NCBI GenBank assembly: GCA_015680685.1
Contig: MNCI01024326.1
Span: 177,911 to 241,910 of the forward strand
Length of the DNA: 64,000 nt
Source of the DNA: Gnetum montanum
Lineage: Eukaryota; Streptophyta; Gnetopsida; Gnetales; Gnetaceae
Direction: 5' to 3'
This document shows positions 43,266 through 55,340 of this stretch, one piece after another; the first letter of the stretch is position 1, and each line of letters begins with the position of its first letter. The notes beneath the pieces are model-generated. The model worked only from the letters and a program-made list of their open reading frames with translations, ran no database searches and was not told the DNA's origin. Position numbers and translations under genes: made by a program.

Positions 43266-45480
43266 TACCCCCATGAATAAATAAAAATTCATTCTCAAGT
43301 TAACAAGATAGGATTGAGCTTTCTTTACAAAATTGGGAGGGTGTGGAATTATTGACTGACGCTAACTACTGACTGACTTTGACTTCTGCATTACAAAATT
43401 TTCTTTGACTGGATGCATACAAAATGACATAGTGATAAAAAGACTAAACAGACTTTGAAGATTACAAAATTTGTAGAGGTCTTCAAGAATCTGTTCAAGA
43501 TGATTCTTCTTGTTGCCGCTAGTAGTGGCAGACTTCCAACCTAGATTGTTATGTCGATGCTTCTTTGGTTATGTGCAAAATTCTTGAAAGATGGAATAAA
43601 ATTTCTTCTCATCTTCCCATGGATCTAGTAAACATGTGATGCTTGAGCTACTATCTTGTATGTGCTACAATTTATCCATGGGCATATCCTCCATTGTCCC
43701 TCTCTTAGCTTCATTTTCATGCCTAGCAAAAGACCTTCTTCCTTAGGTGTTTCTTTTAGCATCATCTATAGTCACCAAAGGATCAACATTAGTTTTGGTA
43801 AATTTTCCTTAATAATTAACCCTTTTGGATTGCTTAGTTTTCATTTAAGCACAAGGTGATGATAGCATATTATGACCAAGGCTATGAGGCAACTAAAATC
43901 ATCAAGCTATTCACATTATTTTGATCAATTACTATTAGTTACCATGGTGTTTGAAACTAGGATGTTAGAAAAATTTCAAAATTTCAGAGTGAACATCCGT
44001 AGTCCCCATGACTAATAAGCATAAATTCATAAGCACACAAGTTTTCAAACAATTGAAGCCAAAGGTCTGATTTAGAAGATGGCCAAGAAATATTGAACTT
44101 GAAGGATATTTTAATACAAAAGTAGGAAAAAGTAAAAAGGTAATTGAAAGTGATGAGAAGTAGTCCCAAAATTATGCATAAATTTAGAGAAATCATCATT
44201 GATGTTCTAGAAGATGTTAAGGTTAGTTTAAAGCCATGGTCAACAGAAGTTATGCAAGTGGGTCCTTCCCAGAGTAGGCTCCAACCATAATGCCCTTACA
44301 TAACCACTTCTATAGATGTCTGTGGGCATCCAAGAAGTTAAATGTAGACCATTCCTTTTGTTCCAAACAACACACAACTATCATGGTTGGGATGTTGTAC
44401 TTTACCACATAAAACAAAAAGCCTCCTAATCATATGCAATAGTGAAGTGAATAATGGGATGAGACTAGATTGTAGAGATTGGGATGTAAGGTACTTAACC
44501 ATGTCCACAATAGGTTCTCATGATAAATGTGATTAAAATGATTAGCATGCCTATCTGTCCAAGTTTAGACCAATTTCATACCATGAACAGTAACCTTGCA
44601 TTGATGTGTTCCCTCCTACCTACCACCATGAGTCCACAACCACCTCAACAAACAATCATCACTCCAAAAATAGAAGAAAAGAGAATAAGGAAGGAAAGAC
44701 CTTAGTTAGAGGGGCACTTTCAGGCATGGGTAACATGTCTTTCCAACCCCATAACTAGTGCTTGTAGCCCATTATTTTGTATAAGGGATGTGCTTTGAAT
44801 TTCCATCATTGTTCTTTTTTTCTACATATTTTTTTTTATTTTAGTTTTTTCTTTTTTGTTTTGTTTTGTTTTGTTTTTTTCTTTTTGTTTTTTTTTGAAA
44901 TGGGAACCACATCATGCAAAGAAAAAGCTTCCTTTTTATTGGTTGACAGAGGAGTGATGATATGTTCTAAGAGGAGTCATAAACCACATAAAGAAAGACA
45001 AGAAGAAAACTCAAAAAGTCCACTTGAGGTCACACCCTTAAAATTTCGACTTTGGTCATTCCCTCTTTCTTCAAGTTACAATGATCATTGATTAATTTTA
45101 GTTTCATGAAAGAAGAACCAAATTTTTTCCATGAAAAGACCTTTTATTCAAAGAATTGGAGGGATGGATGAGATGGTCTCACTACTTTACACAATTACTT
45201 ACCTAGTCATCTTGATAGCATAGAAAAAAAACCCAACACATAGCAACTTTTGTATCATGACGTGGTAATATTATTAACAAAAATATAAAAGACATTCATA
45301 AAACATAAAGGAAATGAATTAAGAAAAGAGAAAAGTACAAAGAAAATAAAAATATAAAGAAATGGAAAACATATTAAGAATCAAAAAATTTTGGAAAAAA
45401 TAAGAAAATGATAAGAAATTTTAAAAATAAAAAGGTGAAAAATACTTATTAGTTCTTGAACCAAGATGGAGCATCTCCCC
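43266..45480 (-). other. G5: 3' non-coding spacer
   Basis: Matches the spacers of G3 and G4 in reverse complement, including the conserved block at 44719-44772. It contains a long T-rich tract on the plus strand (44810-44900). The ORF-like stretch there is low-complexity. No gene. Confidence 0.7.
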
Positions 45481-46240
45481 CATGACTAATCTTATGGCTA
45501 CACATTCGGGAGATGGACTACATAATTCCCTAGTTATAAACCATCAATTTTCCATCTATCACTATTACTGATTTAATTGAATGCATGGTAACACATCTAA
45601 CATTGGTGATAGTCTTGTTTGGATCATTCTAAGATGTATCTTCATCTACATTTTAAGGTATTTTCACTTTGGGGAATCTAGATGTATTTTCTTCTTCTTC
45701 TTAATTTTCTATTTTAATCCCTAGGTCTCTGTGTTTAATATCTTTTTTTGGTGTATAATTAGAGTGTAAGATATATGCATCTAAGTCCTATGTTTGGTCT
45801 ATTTTCTTAAGTCTAGAGTTAATAAGCAGATCAATTATCTCCATGTATTTTTGAAACAACTTTATATTCTCATTTTTAGGCCATTGGATGTCTTCTGGTT
45901 TAGTGGCTACTATGTAGACTTATTTTTACTCACACACCTACTCCTAAACTTTACTGTGGGTTGTGTTAATATTTTGAATTTTTGGCCTACAATTGCACCC
46001 TTTACTATTAGTGATAATGCATGGATTCTTTTGTCTCTCCATAGTGATAGGTTCATCATTTTTGTTAGGTGTTAAAGTAATGTTGGATGTTGGCCTTTGT
46101 GTAGGATTACAGAACATTGATTGTAAAAGGAAGGGTGTTGCACTTGATTGGCATTATGTTGGTTTATGTGAGTTAGTAGGTCCACAAGTGTTGTGCTTAT
46201 GTGTGGGAACCATCCTAAAGAAACGGTGTTTCTGAGACTA
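45480..46240 (-). pseudogene. G5: remnant coding region replacing pol
   Basis: Minus strand, from high to low: end of a Pro/Thr/Asn-rich Gag tail, then VATKPEDIQWPKNENIKLFQ, KYMEIIDLLINSR, and a Lys/Asp-rich stretch (TPKKDIKHRDLGIK, FPKVKIP) to a Gly-rich end (HGGDAP) like that of pol in G4. G3 carries the same sequence (17317-17760). In G4 and G6 the VATxxEGTQWL segment lies downstream of protease, so this is best read as a pol deletion derivative that was itself propagated. A new function for it cannot be shown. Confidence 0.5.
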
Positions 46241-46739
46241 TGGTGGAGATCTACTGGCATTATCATTTCTATGTATGTTTGTAGTACAAGTGGCATTCTC
46301 TCATTGATGTCATGGTGTTGAACCTTCCTATGTTGCTAGTGGTAACATATGGTGGAGGGAAGTATGAGAATATTGAGTATATGATGAAGGATGAGAGGTG
46401 TGAGGTGGTGATGCTTCAGAAGATGTCATGCCATGATGATATTCAAGAAAGTGGTAGTAGAGATTTTAAGTAGAAGAAGTAGAACTAGTTGGGAAAAAAA
46501 GTTGTTGAACATAATACCCATATGGGTTCAGCTAGGAGTAAGGGTAGTGCCAGTTTGATGATGGAGTCCCCCATGACTATGGGTTTTTCCACTATGTTGG
46601 ATCATAGTATTGAGGCTAGTATGAAGTTCAAGTAGGATGGTATGGTTGGGTGTAGGACTATCTATAACTACCTTGTGAGAAAGGTAATTTTTTAGGCATT
46701 TACTTTTGTACAAACTTGAGATTCAATGTAAAAGCCCAA

Positions 46740-48312
46740 TACTCATGTAGATGTAACATGATTAGGAAATAGCCCTTTGTATGGTCATATAGGTAGATGT
46801 TACATCCATCATCTTCTTCTATGGTTGAGTCTCTAGCCTCTTCTTTTACAGCCATTTTTCTTGTTTGTTGATAAGTGTTCCTAGCTATTTCTTACTTCTT
46901 CTTCCTCTATTTATTGTAATCACCTAATTTAGTTTGTGTTACCTTCTCCTCTAGAGTTTCTATGAAAGTTGTAGCTTTTTCATTTCTTCACTCTAATAGC
47001 CTATCTAGCCTTGATTGGAGTTCATCAAGAGATTGTTGTAGTGGAAAGGTTTATTGTGAAATCACCTCATTGAGAGTTTCCTATTTTTCCTCATCATAGA
47101 TATGGACCTTGTTCTTTTGAAGAGTTGNATATTTTTCCTCATCATAGATATGGACCTTGTTCTTTTGAAGAGTTGGGTCACAATGATATTTCTCAACATT
47201 TTCTTATTTACATAGCTCTTCTTCTTCTTTCACCACCTACTCGATTAGCCTTTATATCTGATGGAATTTTAGTTCATATAATTGACCTTGAGCATACATC
47301 CCAATGGTCTCTCTTGTTTCATAACAAAGCTCATTTATGATGTGCAAAAGTTGCTCTTTTTGAGAGAAATCATGGTTGGGACATCTATGTAATAGTGAAT
47401 AGAATCTATCGAAGGCCACATCCAAGGGTTCATGATCTTTTTGCTTCCACCCTTGGATTTTTTTCTTAGGTTGGATACTCTTACATAGGTTTGATATTTT
47501 TTGTTGAAAAGTTCTAGCATTGTGGACCACTGGTGGATGGAACTTGGTCCCAACGATCTATACTAGCTTTAGCTTCATCTATTAGTGTCTAGGGAAGAGC
47601 TTAAGCTTTTTCCACTTATTTGCAATATTTTTCAAGGCACAGGCATCATCGAAGGCTTGTAAGTAATGTTGTAGATCAGAGACATAGCCTCCCAAAAATT
47701 TAGGAATATTATTCATATTAAGTTATTTTATGCAACTTTCCCTATGATGCCTATGAGGGATCTTAACTACCTCTATGATTTGCATCAAGCTCTTAGTAGC
47801 CAACAAGGGTTCATTGTCATCAGATGTGGCATGGTGAAAATTGCTATTTCTATTTTCCTAATTATGGTGGTTTTGGCTATGTTCATGTTAGGGTCTTTGA
47901 GTTTTCTTATGGTTTTGATTTCTACCCTTATTTTGACCCCATAGTGAAGCTTTGTATTTATACCTACATTCATCTTCATCAGAACTACACATTGAAGAGG
48001 AAAAGGAAGATGAGGAACTAGGAGGATTGCCATGGCTTTGATGATATTCTGCATAGTCCCTTGATTATCTCTTTCAGATTTTGAAGAGATCCTTGGCCTC
48101 AAGGCCTCCCCTTGTCTAGGACTTACTTCATATTTTCTAGGGTTTTCTGCTTTAGGTGAATGTAGTCCTTGAGTGTACTCAAGGTAGTCATGAGCATATG
48201 AAACCCACACATGAGGTTGGTCACTTTGAATTTCTTCAATATATATCTCATTGGTTCTCCAATGAATGTTCTTTTCATATAATGCATTAACACTTCCTTG
48301 TGAAAGAGACAT
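46740..48312 (-). pseudogene. G5: gag, broken
   Basis: Start at the ATG complementary to 48310-48312 (MSLSQGSVNALYEK). The N-terminal domain differs from that of G1, G4 and G6. The Retrotrans_gag core is partly open (47252-47530): TFQQKISNLCKSIQPKKKIQ, HEPLDVAFDRFYSLLHRCPN, EQLLHIINELCYETRETIGM and YAQGQLYEL. Further down are the helical and basic segment and the zinc motif (46774-46811), here degraded to CNIYLYDHTKGY, missing two of three Cys. A single-N join with 46-bp duplication (47128) lies within the gene. A Gln/Tyr/Pro-rich tail follows (46528-46713). Confidence 0.75.
47082..47175. other. Single-N join flanked by a 46-bp duplication
   Basis: 47082-47127 is repeated at 47130-47175, separated by an N (47128) and one base. 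Same contig-overlap signature as at 15736 and 34935. It falsely lengthens G5 gag. Confidence 0.9.
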
Positions 48313-48418
48313 TGTTGTTAGTGTATGATGTATATGACTTAGTATTTTCTCAAAGATAGTTCATTAATGTGTTAACAATGATTGTGTATAATATAAATAA
48401 TGAAGATAACTAGCACCA

Positions 48419-48436
48419 TCCCTAGCAATGACACCA
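48419..48436 (-). other. G5: primer-binding site for tRNA-Asp
   Basis: The plus strand reads TCCCTAGCAATGACACCA, one base from the LTR. 13 of 18 bases match the tRNA-Asp 3' end; all five differences are C-to-T or G-to-A. The clearest minus-strand primer site in the window. Confidence 0.85.
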
Positions 48437-48437
48437 A

Positions 48438-49482
48438 TGATGAGTGGTGAGGTACCCCCTATGCCCAACCATATGAATCACAAGCATTTACACATGATTT
48501 GGTCAAATTCCATGGATGGGACTAGTTGTGGCATCTAGATTTTTATGGCTTGATTGCAGTTTGCTATCTTTCCACTTGAACAAGTGGTAGCTTTGTTAAG
48601 TATGGTTTAGTCTAGAGTGAGGCATATGATTCTTGATGTTGTTTCACCCTTATGTTAATCCTAATGATAATAAAGAAATCATTTGTTTAAATAATTAACA
48701 ATGGAAAGTAAAGTCTAAACTAGCCTATTGATGATGAGTGTCTATTCCCAGCTTGTTGTACACATCCTAAACCCATGTATCCACTACTAGGATTACCAAG
48801 TGCTATGCTACTAGGAAAACCAAGTGATAACACTATTGGGATTACCAAGAAAATACATGTTTACACTTGAAACTATTTACAATTATTCTACCAATTTATT
48901 AATATGCATGGAAATGTAAATATTAACTAAGTACATGAAACGTAAATTGCATGGAAAGTAAATTTAATCTAAGTCAAAGTGCTATAATGAATAAGAATTA
49001 ATCTCAATCTTATTGTCGTTCATGGAATGTGTCCAGGTACATTTCCACTTGAATAAGATGTCATACAACTTACTCAAATCCACACTACAAGCACTCACTA
49101 ATTGTTCTCTAAGATTATGAAATAAAACTACAAGAGTTTGGCTACTCTGTTACAAAAGAATTTCATAAACATGACTGTGAGCATGTATTTATAGAGAAAA
49201 ATAGACATTGCATCAACAGGGATGCGTCGACGCAATAGATTGCATTGATGGGGCCTAGTTAATGCAATAGACCATATCAATGAGCCTAGTTAATGAGGTC
49301 TAGTCAATGCAATAGACCATGTTGATAGGGCCTAGTTATTGGGACCTTGTTGTTAGGGCCTTATTATCAGATCCTTTTTATCAAGGCTAAGATATCAAAG
49401 CCAACATATCGGGGTTAGGATATTAGAGCCAACCAAAAATTTGACTTTTTATTAGATAACCTAGCCAATTAATGATTCATAA
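48438..49482 (-). repeat. G5: 5' LTR (~1045 bp)
   Basis: Starts TGATGAGTGGTGAGG next to the primer site and runs to 'aatgattcataa', where the usual TCATCA end has changed to TCATAA. It matches the 42145 LTR along its length. TATA-like box on the minus strand at 49186-49193. Confidence 0.82.
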
Positions 49483-50235
49483 CTCCTTTTAGACATATAT
49501 TCATACAATCATACAAAATAAACAAGGAATGTTTGAGAGTGGAAAATAACCATATGGTAGAGCTCACATGACAAAACCCACCTATGGATTCCAAGCAAGT
49601 ATATCAAACATTTGATAGTCATCCAACATAATCTAGAATATCTTTTAAACATGAATCAAGATCCAAAACTCACCTACCATGGCTCAAATGAAAAAAAAAC
49701 ATAAAAATGGAAAAATGGTTGATCATATCCTTACCATAATGTATGGTTTAAATCACAACCTCTATCATAAATCTTGGTTAGTCTAAAAATAATGTCAATA
49801 TCAGAATGAATAAAAAATGAGAAAATACCTTAAACTGCAACTTGTCCACAACTTGTGGTTAAATCATGATTATGTAAAAATACATTGTTATACAGAATAA
49901 AGATTTATCTTTGCATTTTTGGATTTCTTTTGAATCACAACCTAATCATTATCCATAGTCTATGACCATAACATGTGGTCAATGCTAGTAGTTACACCAC
50001 AACTCATAGTCTATAACCATGACTCATAGACAGTGTTGGTAGTCATAGGACAAATCATGATCTATGACCATGACTTGATCACAATCCATGGTCAATGCTG
50101 GCAATCATAACATGAACCATGATAAAATCATGATAATAGTGAAAATATAGTTTAGCAAAAGTTGATATTAGATGATACTCAAATGATTCTAAATAACCAA
50201 GAAATCATGTCCACAAGTTCATGACATGGCAATGA
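49483..50235. other. Unassigned sequence between G5 and G6, with degenerate repeats
   Basis: No gene. Around 49955-50120 variants of a unit 'catagtctatgaccatgac...ggtcaatgctagtagtcata' occur three times in tandem with many differences. Confidence 0.45.
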
Positions 50236-50240
50236 CCAAG
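50236..50240 (-). repeat. G6: target-site duplication (CCAAG), left
   Basis: CCAAG next to the 3' LTR is repeated at 58928-58932 beyond the 5' LTR. Confidence 0.9.
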
Positions 50241-51136
50241 TGATGAGTGGCGAGATACCCCTACACCCAACCATACAAATCACAAAGTGTTCACACATCA
50301 TCCGTTTGAATTCCATGGACTTTACCATTATCAGTGCACTAGTCCGTTAGGAAGTGAATCTTGCCTTAAGGTCAATTGTTGTCTTCCCAATTACACTTGT
50401 GATGTATGTTGGTATAGTTAAGTGTAATTGAGGCATCTAATTTTTATCATTTTATGTTTTATAGTTTGGTGCTCGAAATGTAGATAAAAGGAATTGGATT
50501 AACTAAACTAAATTAACTAATTAACTAGTATTTAACTATTCCTAACATAATCATCTGATCCCACTTTCCATCCATGTCTTGAACCCTCATATCCAATGCT
50601 GGGTGACCAAGTGCTATGCTACTGGGCATACCAAGTTATAATATTTGCTAGGATTACCAAGTGAATATGTGTTACATTCGAAGCAATCATACTTATGTAT
50701 GTAATCTATCTTGCTTAATTACCTCATTAAAATAATAACTGGAAAATATTTAATAAATAGTTGAAAACATTTAATAAATAATTAAAAGCATTAAATGCAT
50801 AAGTGAAATAACTAATCTATCCAAAGTGCTACAAGGTTTATCAGAAAGCTCATCTTTATTTCTACACACACTATCATGCTTAGGTATAATAATGCTAACA
50901 TAAAGATCTGTAAACTCAATGACTCCTACTGTAGGCACTCAGGGAAAAAATTCTAATATCTTGTTTCCATAAATGTGGCTACAAGCATGTATTTATAGCT
51001 GAAAATCAACATTGTGTCGATGAGGCCTCATCGATGCATGGTAAGATGCATTGACTAGGCCTCATTGACGAGGCCCAGTCAATGAGGCCATGTCGATGAG
51101 GCATCGTCAATGTAGCCAATTGAATGCAACTCATCA
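50241..51136 (-). repeat. G6: 3' LTR (896 bp)
   Basis: TGATGA at 50241, TCATCA at 51136, followed by TAACCCCATGATTG, the complement of the polypurine tract region. The U3 start (51010-51125) is an array of TCGATGAGGCC-like motifs. TATA-like box on the minus strand at 50990-50997. Confidence 0.9.
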
Positions 51137-51700
51137 TAACCCCATGATTGAATGAAAACTCATCCTTGAGTTCTTTGACAAAATTGGGAAGGTATGGGAT
51201 TACTGATTGACTTTTTTCAAACAAAACAAATTGATTGACTTGACAAAAAATGGAGTGCCTAGGTGTACAAATCCACACATTATAAAAATTGGAGGTGTTC
51301 AGGACACAAAATTGAACATCATGACACAAGTATTCAAAATTGGATAGCATGTTCCTTAAAGGTGTGAAGTGTGTTGGAGAAGATCAAATGGTCCCAAGTG
51401 ATGGTGGCTCCTAAGGCTTCAAGGGACCTTCACTGGCTTCACACATGGATGACGGTTGAGGTGGCTACAGCTGTCCTGTGACAATAAAGTGATTTTTATT
51501 AGCAAAAATAAGAAAATCTCACACTTGAATAAAAAAAACAAAGAAAATTATATAAGAAGTGTAAAATAATCAAGAAAGTTCAAAATTACTAAAGATGATG
51601 TAAAGTTAGAAGAATTTGAAAAATCAAGAATTTGTAAAAATAAAAAATGTGAGAAACAAAAAGTAGAAAAACTAAGAAGCCATATTGATGGTTAGCACAT
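51137..51700 (-). other. G6: short 3' spacer
   Basis: Non-coding stretch between the pol end and 3' LTR, with the sequence next to the LTR (CTCATCCTTGAGTTCTTTGACAAAATTGGGAA on the plus strand, in parts) matching the ends of the other spacers. The conserved block of G3, G4 and G5 is absent, so an internal part has been lost or was never present. Confidence 0.65.
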
Positions 51701-52930
51701 ATGACCATCTCCCCCATGACTCAGTTGGAAGGAGGAGATCTAAAAAATAGAACATGGTTGTCCATCCCTTGAGGTGGTAGTTGCATTGGCCTATCTTGGT
51801 TCTAGAAAAGGCTTTACTTGTTGGATGTTGAACAACTACTTTTTATTTGAACTATAAGGTTTGTAGATTACCATGGCCCAAGAGGAAAGGGTTTGATTAA
51901 TTACATAAGGTCCCTCTCACGATGTTTAAAATTTTTTCCTTTTGGGGTACATATCTGGGGTTCCAATAGAGAACCTTATCTCGTAGTTGTAGTTTTACTT
52001 TCCTAATTATAAGGTCATGACATTGCTTGTTGAATGCCTTTTCACCTCATTCAAGGATAAGGTCACTAATCAATTTTCATCCAACATGTTTAGGATGATT
52101 AATCTTTTTTTTTTGTGCTAGACTTAGGTTAAGATTTAGATCATAGGTCGTTGAGAGTGTACAAAGCTTGGATTGGATTGGGAGAATTGGAAGTTTTCTA
52201 TACACTAACTTGTAGGGAGAATAGCCAATAAGAATTTTCTAAATTGAATGATAAGCCTAGAGAGCATCATTAAGTTTTGTACTCCAATACTTCCTATATT
52301 TGCTAATGGTCTATGTTCGTATGTTTGTAATCTCTTGGTTGTTTACCTCTGCTTAACCATTGGCTTGGGGATTGTAAGGTGTTATTAATTTATGTTCAAC
52401 CCCTAAGTATTGCATTAATTTTTTAAAAGTGGAACTTGTTAAATGAGTTTCATTGTTAGAAATTAGTGAACATGGCACCCCAAACCTATTCACAATATTT
52501 TGTTGTATGAATCTGGCAACAATGGATGATGTATAATCAGTAACAGTTACTACTTCTATCCATTTTATGTAGTAATCAACTACTACTATAATATAAGCCT
52601 TTTTGTTGGACATGGGTGTGATGGAACCCATGAATTCAATGACCCATATGTTGAAGGGTTTTAGTGGTTGAATCCACTATTGAGGACCTTCCATGCGAGT
52701 GATCATCCCCCCATCTCGTTGACAATGTTCACAAGACTTGAAAAACTGGTGGACATCCCTAAAAATTATAGGCCAATAGTATCCTACCATCAGGGTTTTT
52801 ATGGTTGTGCATCTTCTTACATAGTGGTCTCTGCAAGGCCCTTTGTGAGCATGCTAGATAACGTGCAGTTGATCTTCGTCAGGGACACACCAACAAATTA
52901 GACCATTGGCACACATCTTGTAAAGATGTA
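51700..52930 (-). pseudogene. G6: integrase region
   Basis: From high to low: zinc domain (HAHKGPCRDHYVRRCTTIKT, GYYWPIIFRDVHQFFKSCEH), then the core, open in 52353-52631: MGSITPMSNKKAYIIVVVDY (first catalytic Asp present), VTDYTSSIVARFIQQNIVNR, CSLISNNETHLTSSTFKKLM (the second Asp of SDNGTHF is Asn, and Gly is Glu) and PYNPQANG followed by an E-containing continuation. The C-terminal part is broken by stops. The lost second Asp should abolish strand transfer. Confidence 0.85.
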
Positions 52931-53129
52931 TATTTACTTCCATGAAGTATTTGACCTGATGAAGAAATTGTTTCTTCTACCTAAAATACAAATCTTGTGG
53001 CATATCCTAAGTGAGAAGATAGGTGAGAATGCCATTATAACATGTTACTTCTGTAGGCATTTGTTCACTTATTGCTCCGATAAAGAGGAGTTCATCTGGA
53101 AACTGATCAAAGAGTGGGCTCTCTCCTCT

Positions 53130-53640
53130 TTATTATTCCATCTTAAGCTAGAGAGGTGGTGAGCTACCACATTCTTGATTTCTTTTCAATATACCATAGT
53201 AAGGTCAAATTCTTGTAAGATCACGAGCCACTGTATGACACGAAGGCTCATCATTGGCTTATTCATGACGAAGTAGATTGCACTGTGGTCTGTATGCATA
53301 AATACTTTGTAACCAAGAAGATAGTGCTTGAACTTTTCCAAAGCATACACCACTACTATTAGTTCTCTCTCTGTGGTGACGTAATTTAACTGTGCCCCCA
53401 CAATGCTTTGACTTTTGTAGTGGATGTAGTATTGATGTTTCTTATCATCCATCTATGTGGGCATTGCTCCCAAAGTATAGTTAGATGGATCTGTCATGAT
53501 ATGAAAGGGTCTAGACTAGTTTGGTGCTCGTGGGATTGGTGTTTCTACAAGTTTTTTTAAACTGTTGGAATGCATGTTCACATTCCTTAGTCCAAATGAA
53601 GGGTGCATCCTTCTTTCTAAGATTTACCAATGGCTTTGTG
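53130..53640 (-). pseudogene. G6: RNase H region
   Basis: The 88-codon open stretch 53186-53452 reads HQYYIHYKSQSIVGAQLNYV, TTERELIVVVYALEKFKHYL (catalytic Glu), YKVFMHTDHSAIYFVMNKP (catalytic Asp) and VIQWLVILQEFDLTMVY. It corresponds to 36400-36600 of G4. The start of the domain lies in a different frame. Confidence 0.8.
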
Positions 53641-54480
53641 ATCTTAGAGAAACTCTTTATGAATCGTTAGTAGTAGCTAGTGTGTCCAAGGAATAACCAA
53701 ACATCTTTAACAAACTCTAGTTAGCATGTTATTTCTTGGATGACCCTTATTTTTTCTAGGTCTACCTCAATTCCTTTTTTTCAAAATTTGGTGCCCTAGC
53801 ATAATGCCTTCTTAGACCTTGAGATGGCTCTTTTTCCACTTGAGTCATAGGTTTGTCTCTACACATCTCTTTAGTACTTGCTCAAGTTGGTCCAAGACTT
53901 ACTCAAAGGTAACTCCATAGGTGGAAATTTCATCCATGAAGACTTCAACACCATTATTGATCTACTATTGAAAGATACTAAAGACCAAGCATTGAAATGT
54001 TGCAAGGGAATTGCATAGACCAAATGGCATCTTACAATATCAAAAAGTCCCCTAAGGACTCATGAATTTTGTCTTGGCCTAATTTTCTTATGAAATTTGG
54101 ATTTGGTTATAACCAATATAACCATACAAGAAACTATAATAAAAATGCCCAGATATGGTGTCCAATACTTGATCCACAAATGGTAAAGGAAAATGATCTT
54201 TAAATGTTGCCATACTTAATAGCCTGAAGTTAATGTAGATCCACTCTTTGATACCTTTCTTTGGTACAATTATGAGTGGGCTAACCCACTCACTATCTAC
54301 AATTGAATAGATGAACCCTACCTTGAGGAGTTTCTTCAATTTTGGATTTAGCCACCTCTATGGCTAAATTATAGGCTTCATGGCTAGGTCAATGTAAATG
54401 TGATGCTAGCATATCCTTGGATCGATTCTTATTAGCTCTAGATATGACCAAGCAAAGGCTATTGGCCACTTGTTCACCAC
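53640..54480 (-). pseudogene. G6: reverse transcriptase region (FMDE)
   Basis: The open stretch 54088-54339 holds LLKVGFIYSIVDSEWVSPLI, FRLLSMATFKDHFPLPFVDQ and YYSFLYGYIGYNQIQIS. In a shifted frame MPFGLCNSLATFQCLV follows, then NGVEVFMDEISTYGVTFE, so the second Asp of the FMDD catalytic pair is Glu. KRCVETNL and EGIMLGHQI come next. Stops interrupt it near 53950-54060. Confidence 0.82.
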
Positions 54481-54489
54481 CTTCAATAG

Positions 54490-55340
54490 CTTTTCTTTTC
54501 ATTCAGTAACATGTTTGGCATTAATTATGATCAATTTACCATTCTTTAAAAGTGCATACTTCATATCAATTGGTAAAGGTTTTATCTCTAGAGGCTCCTT
54601 ATTGAAATTATCAGGGATTTCCAACTTTCCCCAACAGGCCTCATCATCTTCATTAGAGAGTTGGGAATGAACTTGTTCAATTTTGTCCATGCTTTCAACA
54701 TAAGCACATGTTAGGCTCTTAGTTGGCTTCATGCATAATGTGCTACTATCTGGGTCAGTTATCAGCCATTGGGTGCCCTCTTGCTTTGTGGCTACTACAT
54801 ACAAACACCTTTGAATGTTAATTTCTTGTGCACACTGATTAAGTGCTTTAATGTGTGTACTTCTAATTGACCAAATTTTTTACACACAATTGCACATATT
54901 ATCACTATACACGATGCATGGAATACACTTCTTCTCAATCTTACCTAGTTCTTTTTCCTTGGATATTTCTAAATATAGGTCCCTTATACCCATATGTGCA
55001 TCAACCATGCTTAACCAAGCTCTTTCCATAATGATGGGGAAGTCACTTTTGTAGTTGTCCACCTTGATCACCAAAAAATCACCAGGATAGGACCATCCAC
55101 AAATTGTGATCACAATGTCCTCTACTAGTCCTAGAGGAACAATAATTGACTAATCTACTAATTCTAGATGAATTTTTCTCTTCTTGATAGATTGCAGGTT
55201 CCAAGCTTTGTACATGTCATGGGAAATGAGATTAACTCCAAAACCAGAGTCAAGAAGAGCCTTGCATGGCTCATATCCAATAATCTATAGATAAATGAGT
55301 GGACTTCCTAGGTCAAATATTCTCATAGGAAGATTGCTAG
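54490..55340 (-). pseudogene. G6: protease region and linker to RT
   Basis: Active-site loop near 55220-55260 reads ALLDSGFGVNLISHDMYKAW, keeping the D-S-G triad. The next open part (54880-55113) has ITICGWSYPGDFLVIKVDNY and FPIIMERAWLSMVDAHMGIR. The linker (54499-54804, open) contains YVVATKQEGTQWLITDPDSS, CMKPTKSLTCAYVESMD and SNEDDEACWGKLEIPDNF. This is the best-preserved protease loop among the gypsy copies here. Confidence 0.8.

Larger units (their letters stand above)
42145..49482 (-). mobile_element. G5: pol-deleted gypsy element
   Basis: Minus-strand element with 5' LTR 48438-49482, tRNA-Asp-like primer site 48419-48436, gag, a short remnant region, 3' spacer and 3' LTR 42145-43265. 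The distance between LTRs is only 5.2 kb, compared with 8.3 kb in G4. Protease, RT, RNase H and integrase are not found; the Gag tail leads through a short coding-like region (45480-46240) to the pol end. G3 has the same layout. The flanks CTTCG (42140-42144) and CTCCT (49483-49487) are not a convincing target duplication. Confidence 0.8.

Noticed and set aside
44777-45091. 104-residue plus-strand frame with a Phe-rich run
   Set aside because: The run is a poly-T tract in the G5 non-coding spacer.
42140-49487. Target-site duplication for G5
   Set aside because: CTTCG and CTCCT agree at only three of five positions, and the right LTR end has mutated, so a duplication cannot be claimed.
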